Source: an uncultured Clostridia bacterium
GTDB lineage: Bacteria; Bacillota; Clostridia; Christensenellales; UBA1242
Direction of reading: 5' to 3'
Assembly (NCBI GenBank): GCA_934748015.1
Contig: CAKVHF010000001.1
Location: 62,001 to 126,000, forward strand
Length of the DNA stretch: 64,000 nt
Shown here: in pieces, positions 30,842 to 42,100 of the stretch
How the letters are laid out: each line of letters opens with the position of its first letter
Numbering within the stretch: the stretch's first letter is position 1
Notes under the pieces: generated by a model
The model's input: the letters and a program-made list of their open reading frames with translations, nothing else
Databases searched by the model: none
What the model was told of the DNA's origin: nothing
Position numbers and translations under genes: made by a program

Positions 30842-31462
30842 ATGGCAAAATATACTGGTGCAGATTGTAGATTGTGCCGTAGAGAAGGTTGCAAACTTTT
30901 CCTTAAGGGCGAGAGATGCCTATCAAGCAAATGCCCAATTGAGAAGAAAGCTGCTGTTCCTGGTGTTCATGGTCAAGCTAGAAGAAAGGCTAGTGAATAT
31001 AGTCTACAATTGAGAGAGAAACAAAAAGTTAAAAGAAGTTATGGTTTGCTAGAAAAACAATTCAAGAGATACTATGATATGGCTGAGAATATGAAAGGTA
31101 TTGTCGGTGAGAACATGTTATCTTTGCTAGAAAGAAGACTAGACAATGTTGTATATCGTATGGGTATCGGTGCTTCTAGAGCAGAATCTAGACAAATTGT
31201 TAATCATGGTCACATAACTGTTAATGGAAAGAGTGTTAATATCCCATCTTACCTAGTTAAGGTTGGCGATGTTATTGCTATCAAAGAAAGCAAACAGAAT
31301 ATTGAAGCTTTCAAAGCTTTGAAAGATGTTAAAGTTGTTTTCCCTAAGTGGTTGGAATTTGACAACAAGACATTGGTTGGCAAAATTAATGCATTACCAC
31401 AAAGAGATGATATTGACTTGAATGTTAAAGAGCACTTAATTGTAGAGTTGTACTCTAAATAA
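30842..31462 (+). CDS. rpsD: 30S ribosomal protein S4 (zinc form)
   Basis: S4 (206 residues) nucleates small-subunit assembly at the 16S five-way junction. It keeps the zinc-binding N-terminus with Cys9, Cys12, Cys26 and Cys31. Also seen are 'KQKVKRSYGLLEKQFKRYYD' near residues 60-79 and the S4 RNA-binding domain 'LLERRLDNVVYRMGIGASR' near 96-114 with 'QIVNHGHITVNGKSVNIPSY'. An AAAGGAG site precedes the ATG. The structured gap upstream suggests self-regulation. rpoA follows after 25 bases. Confidence 0.98.
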   Translation: MAKYTGADCRLCRREGCKLFLKGERCLSSKCPIEKKAAVPGVHGQARRKASEYSLQLREKQKVKRSYGLLEKQFKRYYDMAENMKGIVGENMLSLLERRLDNVVYRMGIGASRAESRQIVNHGHITVNGKSVNIPSYLVKVGDVIAIKESKQNIEAFKALKDVKVVFPKWLEFDNKTLVGKINALPQRDDIDLNVKEHLIVELYSK

Positions 31463-31487
31463 TCCTAAAAAGTGAGGAATTTTCAAT

Positions 31488-32441
31488 ATGATGGAAATAG
31501 AAAAACCAAAAATTACTTGTGAAGAAACTGAGAATGGATGTTTTGCAAGATTTATTGTAGAACCATTGGACAGAGGATTTGGTATCACAATTGGTAACTG
31601 CTTAAGAAGAGTTCTTCTTTCAGCGCTACCAGGTGCTGCTGCAGTAGGTATCAAGATTGCAGGTGTTCAACACGAGTTCTCAACACTTAAGGGTGTTATG
31701 GAAGATGTTGTTGATATCGTTCTTAATATCAAGAACTTAGCTGTTAAGGCTTTTGATACAACTAAAGATTTCAGTACCGTTCTTACTATCAATAAATATG
31801 GCGAAGGCGAAGTAACTGCCGCAGATTTCGAGCCTAATGATTTGGTTGAGATACTTAACCCAGATCTTCATATTTGTACACTAGATAGTAGTGCTAAGTT
31901 TGAGATGCAAGTATTTATTGGCAGAGGCAGGGGCTTTGTCGCTGCAGAGGCTCATAAGCCAGAAGATGCTCCTGTAGGTTATATCGCCATAGATTCTAAT
32001 TTCACTCCAGTTAAGAAAGTTAATTATTTTGTAACTAACACACGTGTTGGTCAAAGTATTGATTATGACAAATTAACTATTGAAGTAGAAACTAACGGAA
32101 CATTGTCTGCTAGAGAGGTAATTAGTCTATCTGGTAAATTAATTCAAGATCATATCGCATTATTTGTTGATTTGGTTGAGAGTATGTCACAAATGGATTT
32201 ACTTGTAAGCAAAGAAGAAGACAAACAAACTAAGGTATTGGAGATGACTATTGATGACATGGATTTGTCTGTTCGTAGTTACAATTGCCTTAAGAGAGCT
32301 AATATCTTAACAGTTCAAGACTTGACTAAGAAGACAGAGTCTGACTTAGCTAAAGTTAAGAACTTGGGCAAGAGATCACTAGAAGAAGTTATAGCAAAAC
32401 TAGGCGAATATGGTTTGTCTCTTAGAAATGACGAAGAATAA
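31488..32441 (+). CDS. rpoA: DNA-directed RNA polymerase subunit alpha
   Basis: RpoA (317 residues) dimerises through its N-terminal domain to nucleate RNA polymerase. Its C-terminal domain contacts UP elements and activators. 'EPLDRGFGITIGNCLRRVLL' near residues 27-46, 'LPGAAAVGIKIAGVQHEFS' and 'EDVVDIVLNIKNLAVK' lie in the N-terminal domain. The C-terminal domain runs from about 250 with 'SVRSYNCLKRANILTVQDL' and 'LGKRSLEEVIAKLGEYGL'. The length is normal. The start uses GTGAGGA. rplQ follows after 14 bases. Confidence 0.98.
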   Translation: MMEIEKPKITCEETENGCFARFIVEPLDRGFGITIGNCLRRVLLSALPGAAAVGIKIAGVQHEFSTLKGVMEDVVDIVLNIKNLAVKAFDTTKDFSTVLTINKYGEGEVTAADFEPNDLVEILNPDLHICTLDSSAKFEMQVFIGRGRGFVAAEAHKPEDAPVGYIAIDSNFTPVKKVNYFVTNTRVGQSIDYDKLTIEVETNGTLSAREVISLSGKLIQDHIALFVDLVESMSQMDLLVSKEEDKQTKVLEMTIDDMDLSVRSYNCLKRANILTVQDLTKKTESDLAKVKNLGKRSLEEVIAKLGEYGLSLRNDEE

Positions 32442-32455
32442 TAAAGGAGAAAGCA

Positions 32456-32959
32456 ATGAGAAAGTTAAATAGACCTACTGATGAAAGAATGGCTGTTATT
32501 AAAGGCTTAGCAACTAGCTTGCTATGGTATGGCAAGGTAGAAACTACTCTTGCAAAAGCAAAAGAGTTAAAACCTTATACTGAAAAACTTTTGACCCTTG
32601 CTATTAATTCCTACGATGATAATGTAAAAGTTGTTAAGACTGTTACAGACAAGAAAGGTGTTAAGGTTCAAAAGGAAGTTATTAACGATGGCGTTAAGAA
32701 ACTAAATGCTAGAAGAGCTATCATGAGCAAAGTATATGACATCCAAGAGAAAATGGGTGCTAACGAAACTAAAGCAGATTTCGTAGCAAGAACTAAGGAT
32801 ATCAATCATCCATTGATCGAAAAAATATTCAACGAATATGCTCCAAAGTATGCAACTAGAAAAGCAGATTTGGGCATCGGTGGTGGATATACTAGAATTA
32901 TCAAACTTGGTACAAGAAATGGTGATAATTCTGAAATGGCAATAATCGAGCTTGTTTAA
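32456..32959 (+). CDS. rplQ: 50S ribosomal protein L17
   Basis: L17 (167 residues) lies near the tunnel exit on the solvent side of the large subunit. The N-terminal 'RKLNRPTDERMAVIKGLATS' (residues 2-21) matches the family's 'HRKLGR...RKALLRNLAT' region. The C-terminus 'GGGYTRIIKLGTRNGDNSEMAIIELV' is split over 142-167. An insertion of about 45 residues in the middle makes it longer than the 115-130 residues common in bacteria, though long forms exist in Clostridia. It is the last gene of the alpha operon; a strong terminator follows. Confidence 0.96.
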   Translation: MRKLNRPTDERMAVIKGLATSLLWYGKVETTLAKAKELKPYTEKLLTLAINSYDDNVKVVKTVTDKKGVKVQKEVINDGVKKLNARRAIMSKVYDIQEKMGANETKADFVARTKDINHPLIEKIFNEYAPKYATRKADLGIGGGYTRIIKLGTRNGDNSEMAIIELV

Positions 32960-32971
32960 TAATAAAATTAT

Positions 32972-33005
32972 AAAACTACAAATAATGCATTTGTAGTTTT
33001 TTTTT
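32972..33005 (+). terminator. strong intrinsic terminator ending the alpha operon
   Basis: AAACTACAAAT (32973-32983) pairs perfectly with ATTTGTAGTTT (32989-32999) around a 5-base loop, followed by a T tract to 33005. Confidence 0.9.
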
Positions 33006-33013
33006 GTTATTAT

Positions 33014-33042
33014 TTGGTTATTTGTAAGATCTGTGGTATATT
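33014..33042 (+). promoter_or_regulatory. extended -10 promoter candidate for the kinase-like/tkt operon
   Basis: TATATT (33037-33042) preceded by TGG is an extended -10. TTGGTT (33014-33019) is a weak -35 at a 17-base spacing. The leader to 33184 would be about 135 bases. Confidence 0.45.
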
Positions 33043-33183
33043 AGTGGTACAAGGTATCGGGTGCTAAAAATAAGTAAACTATTATAAGAAATCAATGACT
33101 TATATATTAGCTATTATTAAGCACATTGGATGCAATTAATCGAATATATAATAAAGTACAAATAATAAATGGTGGTGGTTGTT

Positions 33184-33723
33184 ATGAAAAACTGCATTTG
33201 TATAACAGGATTAGCGGGAAAATTTACCGAAAATATAACCAAGAAATTGGCAAAAGAATTGGATCTATATTATGCCAATGTTATCAACATGCTAGAATTT
33301 GATATAATAGATATCCGCAACACCATCAATATATGCGGATTGGATTATTACAAGAAATTGGTTGCTAAGAAACTAAAAGAACTAACAACTTACGAAAATG
33401 ACATAGTGTATCTCAATTATTATATCTTGCAATATAGCGAGTGTAGACCGGTTATTAGGGAGAAATTCATAACAATATATCTTGATTTGCCCGAACAAAG
33501 ATATGCTAAACTTATAGAGGATGAGAACTTAACAGAACTGGAAGCAAAGTTGGAAAAAGGTGTATATAAGCCTAGAAATAAGCATTTTTCATCTATTTGT
33601 GATATCGTTGTTAAGTGCAAGAACAAGTCGGAAATGGATATTGTAAATAGTATCAAGAAAGAAATAATAAATTATTATAAGAAGGTAGAGAGACATGAAA
33701 ATAGATCAAAAAGCGGTAAATAA
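33184..33723 (+). CDS. degenerate P-loop kinase-like protein
   Basis: The 179-residue product has the layout of a small nucleoside/shikimate-type kinase. A first strand, 'ICITGLAGKFTENITKKLAK' (residues 5-24), leads into a helix. A segment comparable to a substrate-binding region follows, and a late basic 'KLEKGVYKPRNKHFS' segment could be lid-like. The P-loop is broken: the motif reads Gly9-Leu-Ala-Gly12-Lys13-Phe14-Thr15, lacking the GxGK[ST] arrangement, so ATP binding is doubtful. The family is uncertain (cytidylate- or shikimate-kinase-like). The ATG at 33184 uses a GGTGGTGG site; an in-frame ATG at 33169 would add MVVVV. The 3' end overlaps tkt by 29 bases. Confidence 0.6.
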   Translation: MKNCICITGLAGKFTENITKKLAKELDLYYANVINMLEFDIIDIRNTINICGLDYYKKLVAKKLKELTTYENDIVYLNYYILQYSECRPVIREKFITIYLDLPEQRYAKLIEDENLTELEAKLEKGVYKPRNKHFSSICDIVVKCKNKSEMDIVNSIKKEIINYYKKVERHENRSKSGK

Positions 33724-35650
33724 CATAAGAGTTGTTGCAAGCGAAGTAATTGCTAATGCTAAAAGTGGACATAGCGGAATTGTACTTAGTTCTGCGCCTA
33801 TACTTTACTCGCTATTTGCACACAATTTACGTGGCTGTGCTTCCGATCCGACCAATGTACTAAGAGATAGATTTGTGCTTAGTGCTGGACATGGCAGTGC
33901 ATTATATTATACGTTGCTTCACTATATGGGCTATAATATCAGCATGGATGATCTAAAAAATTTCCGAAAATTGGGTTCAATAACTTCCGGACACCCAGAA
34001 TATAATCGCAACATCGGTGTAGAATGTACAACTGGCCCATTGGGTCAAGGTGTTTCCACTGCTGTAGGCTTGGCAATTGCAGAGAAAATGCTTGAGGCTC
34101 GATATAACAAAGAAAATAACAGACTTTTCGACTACAAAGTATACACTCTTGTTGGCGAAGGATGCTTGATGGAAGGGGTATCGTACGAAGCGCTAAGCCT
34201 TGCTGGAACATTGCAATTGGATAACTTAATTGTTTTGTATGATAGCAATGGCAATACATTGGATAGTGATGTAACCAATACTTTTGGAACAAATATCAAA
34301 GGCTATATTAAATCCCTAGGATTTAACTATTATTTGGTAAAAAACGGCAATGATGTTGCAAGTATTGATAGGGCAATATTTAAAGCAAAATTATCCAAGA
34401 AACCTGCTTTTATAGAGGTTAAAACTTGCCTTGGCTTTGGGTCAGAATTGGCTGGCTCTAACAAGAGTCATGGCTTGGTTATGAATGATATGCAAATAGA
34501 GAAATTACGCCTTAATTTAGGCGTTTCGAGCAAACCTTTTGAGTTGGAACCAGATGTAGCAAAACATTTGCAATCTATTGCAAAAAAGAATGATAATATC
34601 GAAGTGTTTAACAAAAGACTAGATAAATACAAAGCACAATATCCGACTGACTATTTGAACCTCGTATCCATGCTATCTGGCAAAATCACTAAAATCAAAT
34701 TTGGTGATGTCAAGGTGGACAAGAGTGACGAGTCAACTCGTAATTTAGGTCAAATTGTGCTTAATAAGTTGTGCGAAAATAACCCAAGCATAGTTGGTGG
34801 CAATGCCGATCTTGCTAGTTGTACTAAGGCTTTTGTCAATAATTCGGCAATAGTTAATAGAGATGACTTTTCTGGCAAAAATATATACTATGGCATAAGA
34901 GAATTTGGCATGGCTTGTATGACCAATGGTCTAGCACTAAGTGGATTTAAACCATTTGCAGGAACATTTATGGTGTTTAGTGACTATATGCGTAGTGCAA
35001 TCCGTAGCAGTGCCATTATGGGGCTTCCGGTAACATATATTTTGTCACATGATAGTATTGCCGTAGGTGAGGATGGGCCAACTCATCAGCCAATTGAACA
35101 ACTGGACTCTTTCCGTTGTATGCCTAACCTTAATGTATGGCGTCCATGCAATGTAGAGGAGATGGTGACTGCTTATAATATGGCTTTTTCTAGCGAAAAA
35201 ACACCAAATATTATTTCGCTTACTAGACAAAATATTAGATTGTATCCATCTGACAAAACAGAGTTAAAAAACATCGAAAGAGGTGGATATGTTATCGCAA
35301 AAGAGCAATATCCATTGGGATTAATAATATGTGCAACTGGTAGTGAAGTGCCTGTAGCAATGGAAGCAAAGAAGGTGCTAGAAAAGAAATCATTGGGTGT
35401 GCGTGTAGTTAGTGTTCCTTGCATGGAAGTTTTGAAAAAACAATCAAAATCGTATATTGATGGACTATTACCTGCTGGCATCAAGAAGGTGTGTATCGAG
35501 GCAAGCAGTGGCGTGTACTGGAAGGAAATAGTGAGCGATGCAAGAGTTGTCGGCATCAACGATTTTGGGCTTAGTGGATCGAAAGACGACCTATTTAAAC
35601 ACTTCAATATTACTGCACAAGAAATCGAGAAAATGGCTAAAAGTAAGTAG
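33695..35650 (+). CDS. tkt: transketolase
   Basis: Transketolase (651 residues, full length) moves two-carbon units between sugars in the non-oxidative pentose phosphate pathway, using thiamine diphosphate. The N-terminal domain has 'SAGHGSALYYTLLHYMGY' near residue 67, 'TTGPLGQGVSTAVGLAIAEK' near 113 and the ThDP/metal loop 'GEGCLMEGVSYEA' near 155. The pyrimidine domain has the catalytic glutamate in 'YGIREFGMACM' near 404 and 'SHDSIAVGEDGPTHQPIEQL' near 451. The start overlaps the upstream gene and follows GAAGGTAGAG. In the loop, GEG replaces the more usual GDG, which occurs in some homologues. Confidence 0.95.
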   Translation: MKIDQKAVNNIRVVASEVIANAKSGHSGIVLSSAPILYSLFAHNLRGCASDPTNVLRDRFVLSAGHGSALYYTLLHYMGYNISMDDLKNFRKLGSITSGHPEYNRNIGVECTTGPLGQGVSTAVGLAIAEKMLEARYNKENNRLFDYKVYTLVGEGCLMEGVSYEALSLAGTLQLDNLIVLYDSNGNTLDSDVTNTFGTNIKGYIKSLGFNYYLVKNGNDVASIDRAIFKAKLSKKPAFIEVKTCLGFGSELAGSNKSHGLVMNDMQIEKLRLNLGVSSKPFELEPDVAKHLQSIAKKNDNIEVFNKRLDKYKAQYPTDYLNLVSMLSGKITKIKFGDVKVDKSDESTRNLGQIVLNKLCENNPSIVGGNADLASCTKAFVNNSAIVNRDDFSGKNIYYGIREFGMACMTNGLALSGFKPFAGTFMVFSDYMRSAIRSSAIMGLPVTYILSHDSIAVGEDGPTHQPIEQLDSFRCMPNLNVWRPCNVEEMVTAYNMAFSSEKTPNIISLTRQNIRLYPSDKTELKNIERGGYVIAKEQYPLGLIICATGSEVPVAMEAKKVLEKKSLGVRVVSVPCMEVLKKQSKSYIDGLLPAGIKKVCIEASSGVYWKEIVSDARVVGINDFGLSGSKDDLFKHFNITAQEIEKMAKSK

Positions 35651-35720
35651 TTTTTAATATTATTACAATATTTATTGCAATATATTTTAAAGGGAAATTT
35701 TATAAAATTTATAAAAAAGA

Positions 35721-35768
35721 AAAACAACTATTTCATGCAAAAAAACGGCATGAGTTAGTTGTTTTTTT
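35721..35768 (+). terminator. strong intrinsic terminator after tkt
   Basis: AAAACAACTA (35721-35730) pairs with TAGTTGTTTT (35756-35765), and TCATGC (35733-35738) with GCATGA (35748-35753), followed by more T residues. It isolates the giant gene from upstream transcription. Confidence 0.9.
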
Positions 35769-35886
35769 GTATAACTTTTCTAAAGAACTTGGTCAGTATT
35801 TCTTTTTTTGCCTTAGATCGTACTTGGAAAGTTTTATATGTTTGTAAATAGGGAGATTTTGTTCCGATTTTTTGCTGGTTACAATA

Positions 35887-35917
35887 TTGTGGATAACTTG
35901 TGCCAATTTTTCCACAA
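35887..35917. promoter_or_regulatory. inverted DnaA-box-like pair
   Basis: TGTGGATAA (35888-35896) is a perfect complement of the DnaA box TTATCCACA. TTTTCCACA (35908-35916) is a one-mismatch box in the opposite orientation. Together they form the inverted repeat TTGTGGA / TCCACAA. The rest of 35769-36032 is AT-rich with no gene. There is no dnaA or dnaN nearby, so this is more likely a chance or minor site than an origin. Confidence 0.3.
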
Positions 35918-36032
35918 ATTGTATACAAAAGCTGGAAACAACCGCAAATTATCAGTATTTTGAAGTTATCGGATAAATATTTTTGCCAAAAATTTTTATT
36001 TTTTTACAAAATATTATCTATAGTGTTATTGT

Positions 36033-36061
36033 TTGACATAATTAGCTATATTTTTTATAAT
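36033..36061 (+). promoter_or_regulatory. consensus-perfect promoter of the giant lipoprotein gene
   Basis: TTGACA (36033-36038), exactly 17 bases, then TATAAT (36056-36061): all twelve consensus positions match. The predicted transcription start near 36068 gives a leader of about 79 bases that ends with an AAGGGTG ribosome binding site. Confidence 0.85.
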
Positions 36062-36146
36062 AAATTATATTTATTATACATTTAGTTATAAATAAATTTT
36101 TTACAACAAACTAATAATAAAATCAATAGATTGATAAGGGTGAAAC

Positions 36147-39100
36147 ATGAGAAAGAAATTAGTTGCTATTATTGTATTATTCCTAGGTGCAATTATGTCA
36201 CTTGTAGGATGTGATTGTTCCAACAATCAAGACAATATGAAGATTAGATCATCTGCAGTTGGCAATTACGAAACAGTTGCGGGCAAAGATGACCAATATT
36301 TGTTATATTGCAATACCGATGCCGAACTGGAGTATATCTTGCAGAGCAATGCTGGAAAGACCAAGATGTACAATAAGCTTGTGCTAGATGTTGAGGTTGA
36401 GGGTGTTTCCAATAATGACAACAAGGATATTGTCTACAAAACTTCTTCCAACTGTGTTTCTTTATCATCTGTTGTGGATGGTGGCGTTACTAGGTTGACA
36501 ATATCTGCAGTTGACTCGGGCTATGCTAAAATCACAATGTCATCCAAGGTGTATGGCTTGGTAGAGAAATCGGTTGAGGTCTATGTGGAGAAGGCTACTG
36601 CTATTATGAATGCCAAGGACGATATGGCTGTAGCAGATGGCGGAGTCCTTAATCTTAACGATTTGGCAACTCAAGACAAGTTTATAGAGTATACAGCTAA
36701 CACAACCAAGACTGATGTTGAGGTTGCGATTGCATACAATGCACTTGCATCAGATGCAGCTAAGCAAGCCTTGAGAGAGGTTGTAGAGCAGTATATAACA
36801 ATTGCTAATGGCAAAATTACTGTTGCCGATGGAACAGCCAATGCATTGCGTAACACAGTACTTGCTAATACTAAGTTGCCTATCACTGTAAGAAATATTA
36901 CATCCAATATCTATATGAAGGATGCTGACGAAAATACAGTACATTGGGTTGAGATTGTAGAATTGACCAAAGTAGCCAATGTGTATATGAACAAGTTGGA
37001 CGGAAATAGCAAAATCAAACTAGAGTCGTTTGTTAACGATGGTTCGGTTGGTGCAGATTACTACGAAGTAAGGTTGGTTAATACATCCGATCTTACAGGT
37101 ACAAGTAGTTACAATACATATCTTACATCTCGTAACCTTTACTTTGCTGGACTAGATAGTGGCAACACTGTATGGTTTAATTCGGATACATATTCATTTG
37201 ATGTTGTAGGCTCTAGTTCACCAATTTCCAATTCTCTATATATTTCACCTAATATAGATGATACTAAGAAGTTGTCAATGAGTGTTACAGCAAGCAAGTT
37301 GCAAAACATTAATACTATTAAATTTGCAATTGATTACAAAGAATATCCGGGTCTATTTACTCAGTATATATATATCAAATTTATCAGAATGCAAGTTCCT
37401 ACCGAGAATGATATATATCTTAATAGTGAGTTAGACTTAAATAGATTCGTTGTATACAACAAGGATACATACAATACAGGCCGTGTAACAGGTAGTGTAT
37501 TAGAAGTTAGTACAACAAGCCAATTTATCGGCATGAGCTATAGATATTCGCTATCTATGGATAACAATGGCGGATTATATAACAATGTTGATTACGAGAA
37601 TAATCCAGATTATATCCAAACTGGTAGCAATGCTCTTATCAATGTAAGAAGATTGACAGGCGTAGATTATACATCTGACGAAGATATAAGCCAAAAGAAT
37701 AAATTATATGTTTCACATAATTTTGATAACCTGGCTAGTTTTGGTGGAAAAATTACTTTAACAATTCAGTTGACTTACGATCTGTCTGGCAACAGCAGTA
37801 ATGGTGCAGAATATGATAAGTTCTATGTTACTAAGTCTATCGATCTTAGTCTAGTGCAGGGTTTGACCAAGGAAAATATAGAAGGTAGTTTCTTAAGGGA
37901 TGAGTTTGTGCTAGATGTAACAGATTATCAAGACAAACAAGTATACAAACTTTGGACGCCAGGTGCGGATCTAAAGGTGTCTGATTATATCAATTGGACA
38001 ACCAGTACAGGTGCTGTATACAACCGGAGATATTTTACTCTAGATGTTATAACCGAACAAGTTAATGGTGTTGACCAACAATATCTTATCTTAGTTCCTA
38101 ACCAAGAATATTTAACAACCTCTGGCAAAGAGAGATTAACTCTTAACTTTATCAACGGAACATCTGTTAATAAGTTTGTAGAATGTGTAATTCCATTTAT
38201 GTTTGGTGATAGCGATGGCGGTGTTGCGATTGCGTATAACGAACAAGATTCCGCATTTATGTACAAGGGATCGCTACTAAGCGAAGCCGTATTTAAGGGT
38301 AATAGTGCTTATTGGCAATTGTTTGATATGCAGGATGCAGACACTGCATGGACTAGATATCAAGAATATATCCAACATGACCAAGATGGGGATACTATAA
38401 GCGGTTATACTTATACAACTCTACACAATCTAGTTATTGCCAAAGGCTCTAGTCTAGCACTTAGTGTCCAGAACTATATGTATAAGATGACTGGTCAAAG
38501 TCTAGGAATAGAATTTTATAATATCCCAGTAGACAATAACTTAAGAATTAATATCCGTAAGAAATATAGTTTGCAAGGTTACTCTGGTGGTAAATTAAAT
38601 GCAAGCAATACAATATCCAACCGTAACAATCCAGATGTTGTAGAGATAACATACTCGGGTTATGCTTATGTAACAGACAATGGTGTTAAGTCTTTGAAGC
38701 CAATTACATTTACTCAAAATATTTTAGTCTGGGTATATGATAGCATCCAATCTATCGAACTTAACAGAGACAATACTACGTTGTATGATTATCGTACAGT
38801 AGGTGCATTTAGACAGAGCAATAGTATGTACGAATTGTCTTACTCTGTTAATCCAGCAATAACCAACTTGGGTGGTGTGGCTACCGACTCTGACAAGGGT
38901 GATGGCGTAAGTATTCGTTGGGGATTCTTCAAGAAGAATATTGAAAATCTTACTAAAGATGAAAAAGACGAACTAGGAAAGCTTAATGGCTTAGACTCAC
39001 AAAAATTCAAAGCACTAATGGATAAGTATATTATTGCAGATACCCAATACACAGTGGATACAGGCAATAGTAAAGCACAATTTTCTCTTAATGAAGTATT

Positions 39101-42100
39101 GTATTTACAGCAGGTTAATGGTGAGTTGCGCTTGATATTTAATATGTCTAATGTAATAGACCGTTTGAACAAATCAAATATCAGTGACCAAGACATATAT
39201 GATGCTATATTTGGTAAAGACAATACATCTAAGAAACTAGACTTGGCAATTGTTGCTGAGCAATTTAGTTCTCGTAGAGCATTAGACTATGTTACTCTTA
39301 CTCTTACTGCTGCCAACATGGTAGATAAGGTTGTGCTAAGTAATATTGTCAATGATGGCGTATCTAGTGCGGTAGAAGATGATGGCTTGTATGCGGAGCA
39401 GAGAAATATCACTAATAGCAATAACATCTACGATATCAATTATGTTATAACTGGCAAAGATGCCAATAGAGCAATATATAACACCAATGTAAGATTGCAA
39501 TATGGCAATTCTACAGCGGTAAATGGCAGAAATGTGTTTGAGATTGTAGATGAAAATGGCAATGTTTTGGTTGATGCCAATGGCGTTGCAACTAATTATT
39601 TCAAGAACAATTCTTATCATGCATACATCAGACTAACTGGTGTTCCTGGTACTCAGATATTGTATATTTCTAGCGAAGACTCCTTTACAATAGTAAATGA
39701 AAACATTGTAAGAGATAACTCTAAGACTATTAGTTACACAATCTCGGTTAGCGATGGTTCGGCAGAGTATCCTTATAGGATATACAATGTAAATGACTAC
39801 GCTAGGATGTTGCAAGATATTAGAAATGATAATTACTATCACTATACAATTGTAAGAGATATCAATCTTAGCAATGATACTCGATTTAGTCCTAGTGCGT
39901 TGAGTGACATCAATGTTGTTAACGGATCGGGTAAAACATTTGCCATAAACGGTAAATATAGTTATACATCTATGTCTGGTGAGGTTATTAACAACGCTAG
40001 ACACAAGATCATGTTAGATTGGTCTAATGCAACTATCTCTACCTCTGACACAGTTAATTCCTTTGGTCTATTTGCATCTATCAGTGGTGTAAAGATTACC
40101 AATGTAACACTTTCAATCAATGCTAATATCTTAGCAAAAATAGATAATGATGCCTATATTGGTGGATTTGCTGGTAAGATTAGCGGAAGTAGTGAGTTGA
40201 TCAATTGTCAGGTTGAGGGTACAATCCTATATACTGAGTTAACAACTAGCATTAACGGGAAAACTGTATATCTTGGCTCTATGGCAGGCGAGGTTGTCGA
40301 TAGTAAAGTGTATGTAGACGAGGTTAAGCAATTTGGTCAAAACTTTGATGTCTACACCAATATCAAGTTATATAGACAGAAGTCTGACACTACTGGTGTA
40401 TCTAATACCATCGTTAACAAAATGATGATTGGTGGTGCATTTGGTGCTATCACTAATAGTGATCAAACTAAAGGTAAATATAGCGGATTGTCTGTATTTG
40501 CACAGATAATTGAAGCAACATATCTTGATGGTATATTAAGCACTGATAACGGAAGTTATATTGGTGGCGTAGTTGGCTCTGCAGGAAATGCAAAACTTAC
40601 TAATATCGAGTCTTATCCATATATCCGAGCTACACGCAATGTAGGTGGTATGGTAGGAACAATGAGTGGCTCAAATATATCCCTATCTAAGGTTTACTTC
40701 ATAAGTAATTACAGCAACGAGAAGTCAGTTACAGCAATTGATGCTAGCGATATGGTTGGTGGCATGGTTGCTAATGCTGATGGTAATAATAATACAATCG
40801 AGTATTCTTATGTTCGTGGTTTCAATCGCAATAATCCTGATGGTAAGAACTATCTAGGTGATATGCATATTCCATCTAATACAGTTTCCTTTGGTGGCTT
40901 GGTTGCCAATATAGGAAGTGGAAAGTTAATAATTGATCGTGTGTACTTTGATGCAACAATCGGCTTCAACGGGTTGACAACAAAAAGTAGTAAAAATGAT
41001 GCTAAGAACGTACTTATAGGAAATGCTAATGAAAATAATTGCAACTTTGCTAGCAATGTTACAGGTGCATACGCAATTGTTAGAACTAACTTTCCCGATC
41101 AAATGACATACAAAGAGACTGGATCAACAACATTTATAAGTAATTATTTAACTAGTTTTGGCAAAAATGGCTATCTATATATCAATGGTCAAGAGATTAC
41201 TTACAGTCTTAATTCTACCATAACTGACGGATTAGGCATTAATGCAAACAATAACAATAATACTTATGCATGGTTCTATAATAAAAATTATGCAGATGTC
41301 AACAATAGACATCCAATGTTGTTGTATCGCAACACAGTATTGTACGATATCATCCCATCCGGTATTGATATTAAGATCCAAACTGACACAGTTAGAAATA
41401 ATAACCTTGGCTGGTTGATTGTAAATAATGACACTGATAATCCAAACAGAAATAGTCAAGTAATTATATTCCATAGTTCCAATTCAGAAGGCAAAACAAA
41501 TAGATATGTTAACAAGTATGTAATTGGTGTAACCAAGGAAGGGAATACTAACTTCAATACTGCAGATGGTTATACATATAACAACTTTATTGCACTAGAA
41601 TTGCTAGGTAGTGTGATTAAGACTGATTATATTAAGTTAATGGCAAAAGATGGCTTTACATTGTCAGTTAAGGGTAATGATACTGGCATTATCTCTATAG
41701 ATGGCAACATTATTACAACCAATGGCTATGGCAGAGTAACACTAGTTGTATCTTATCTATTAGATAGTTCTATCTATGCCGAGATTGAACTTATTGTATA
41801 TAGCAATATTTACAAGATGAATATGACATATACAACAGATAGCCTTAGTAGGGCAACCGATCTTAAAGACACAACTAACAAGGTATTTGTTAACGAAGAG
41901 ATGTATCTAACTGCTAATGTAGTTAATATGTACGATGGTGGCTTTATTGCTCAGAATATCTATTTTGATGTTGAAACAGATATGGGTGCAAGACTAGAAA
42001 TATTGAAAGATTCTGGCAAGTTCACATATGCAGGCACAACATACTCTTATGATGAAAATGATAAAGATAATAACTATATATATATAGATAGTATATTAAC

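Noticed and set aside
35887..35917. Replication origin before the giant gene
   Set aside because: Only two DnaA-box-like sites occur, with no dnaA, dnaN or iteron cluster nearby.
35900..36085. A 61-codon plus-strand frame in the gap before the giant gene
   Set aside because: It overlaps the perfect promoter, has no ribosome binding site, and its translation is a Phe/Ile/Tyr-rich product typical of random AT-rich sequence.
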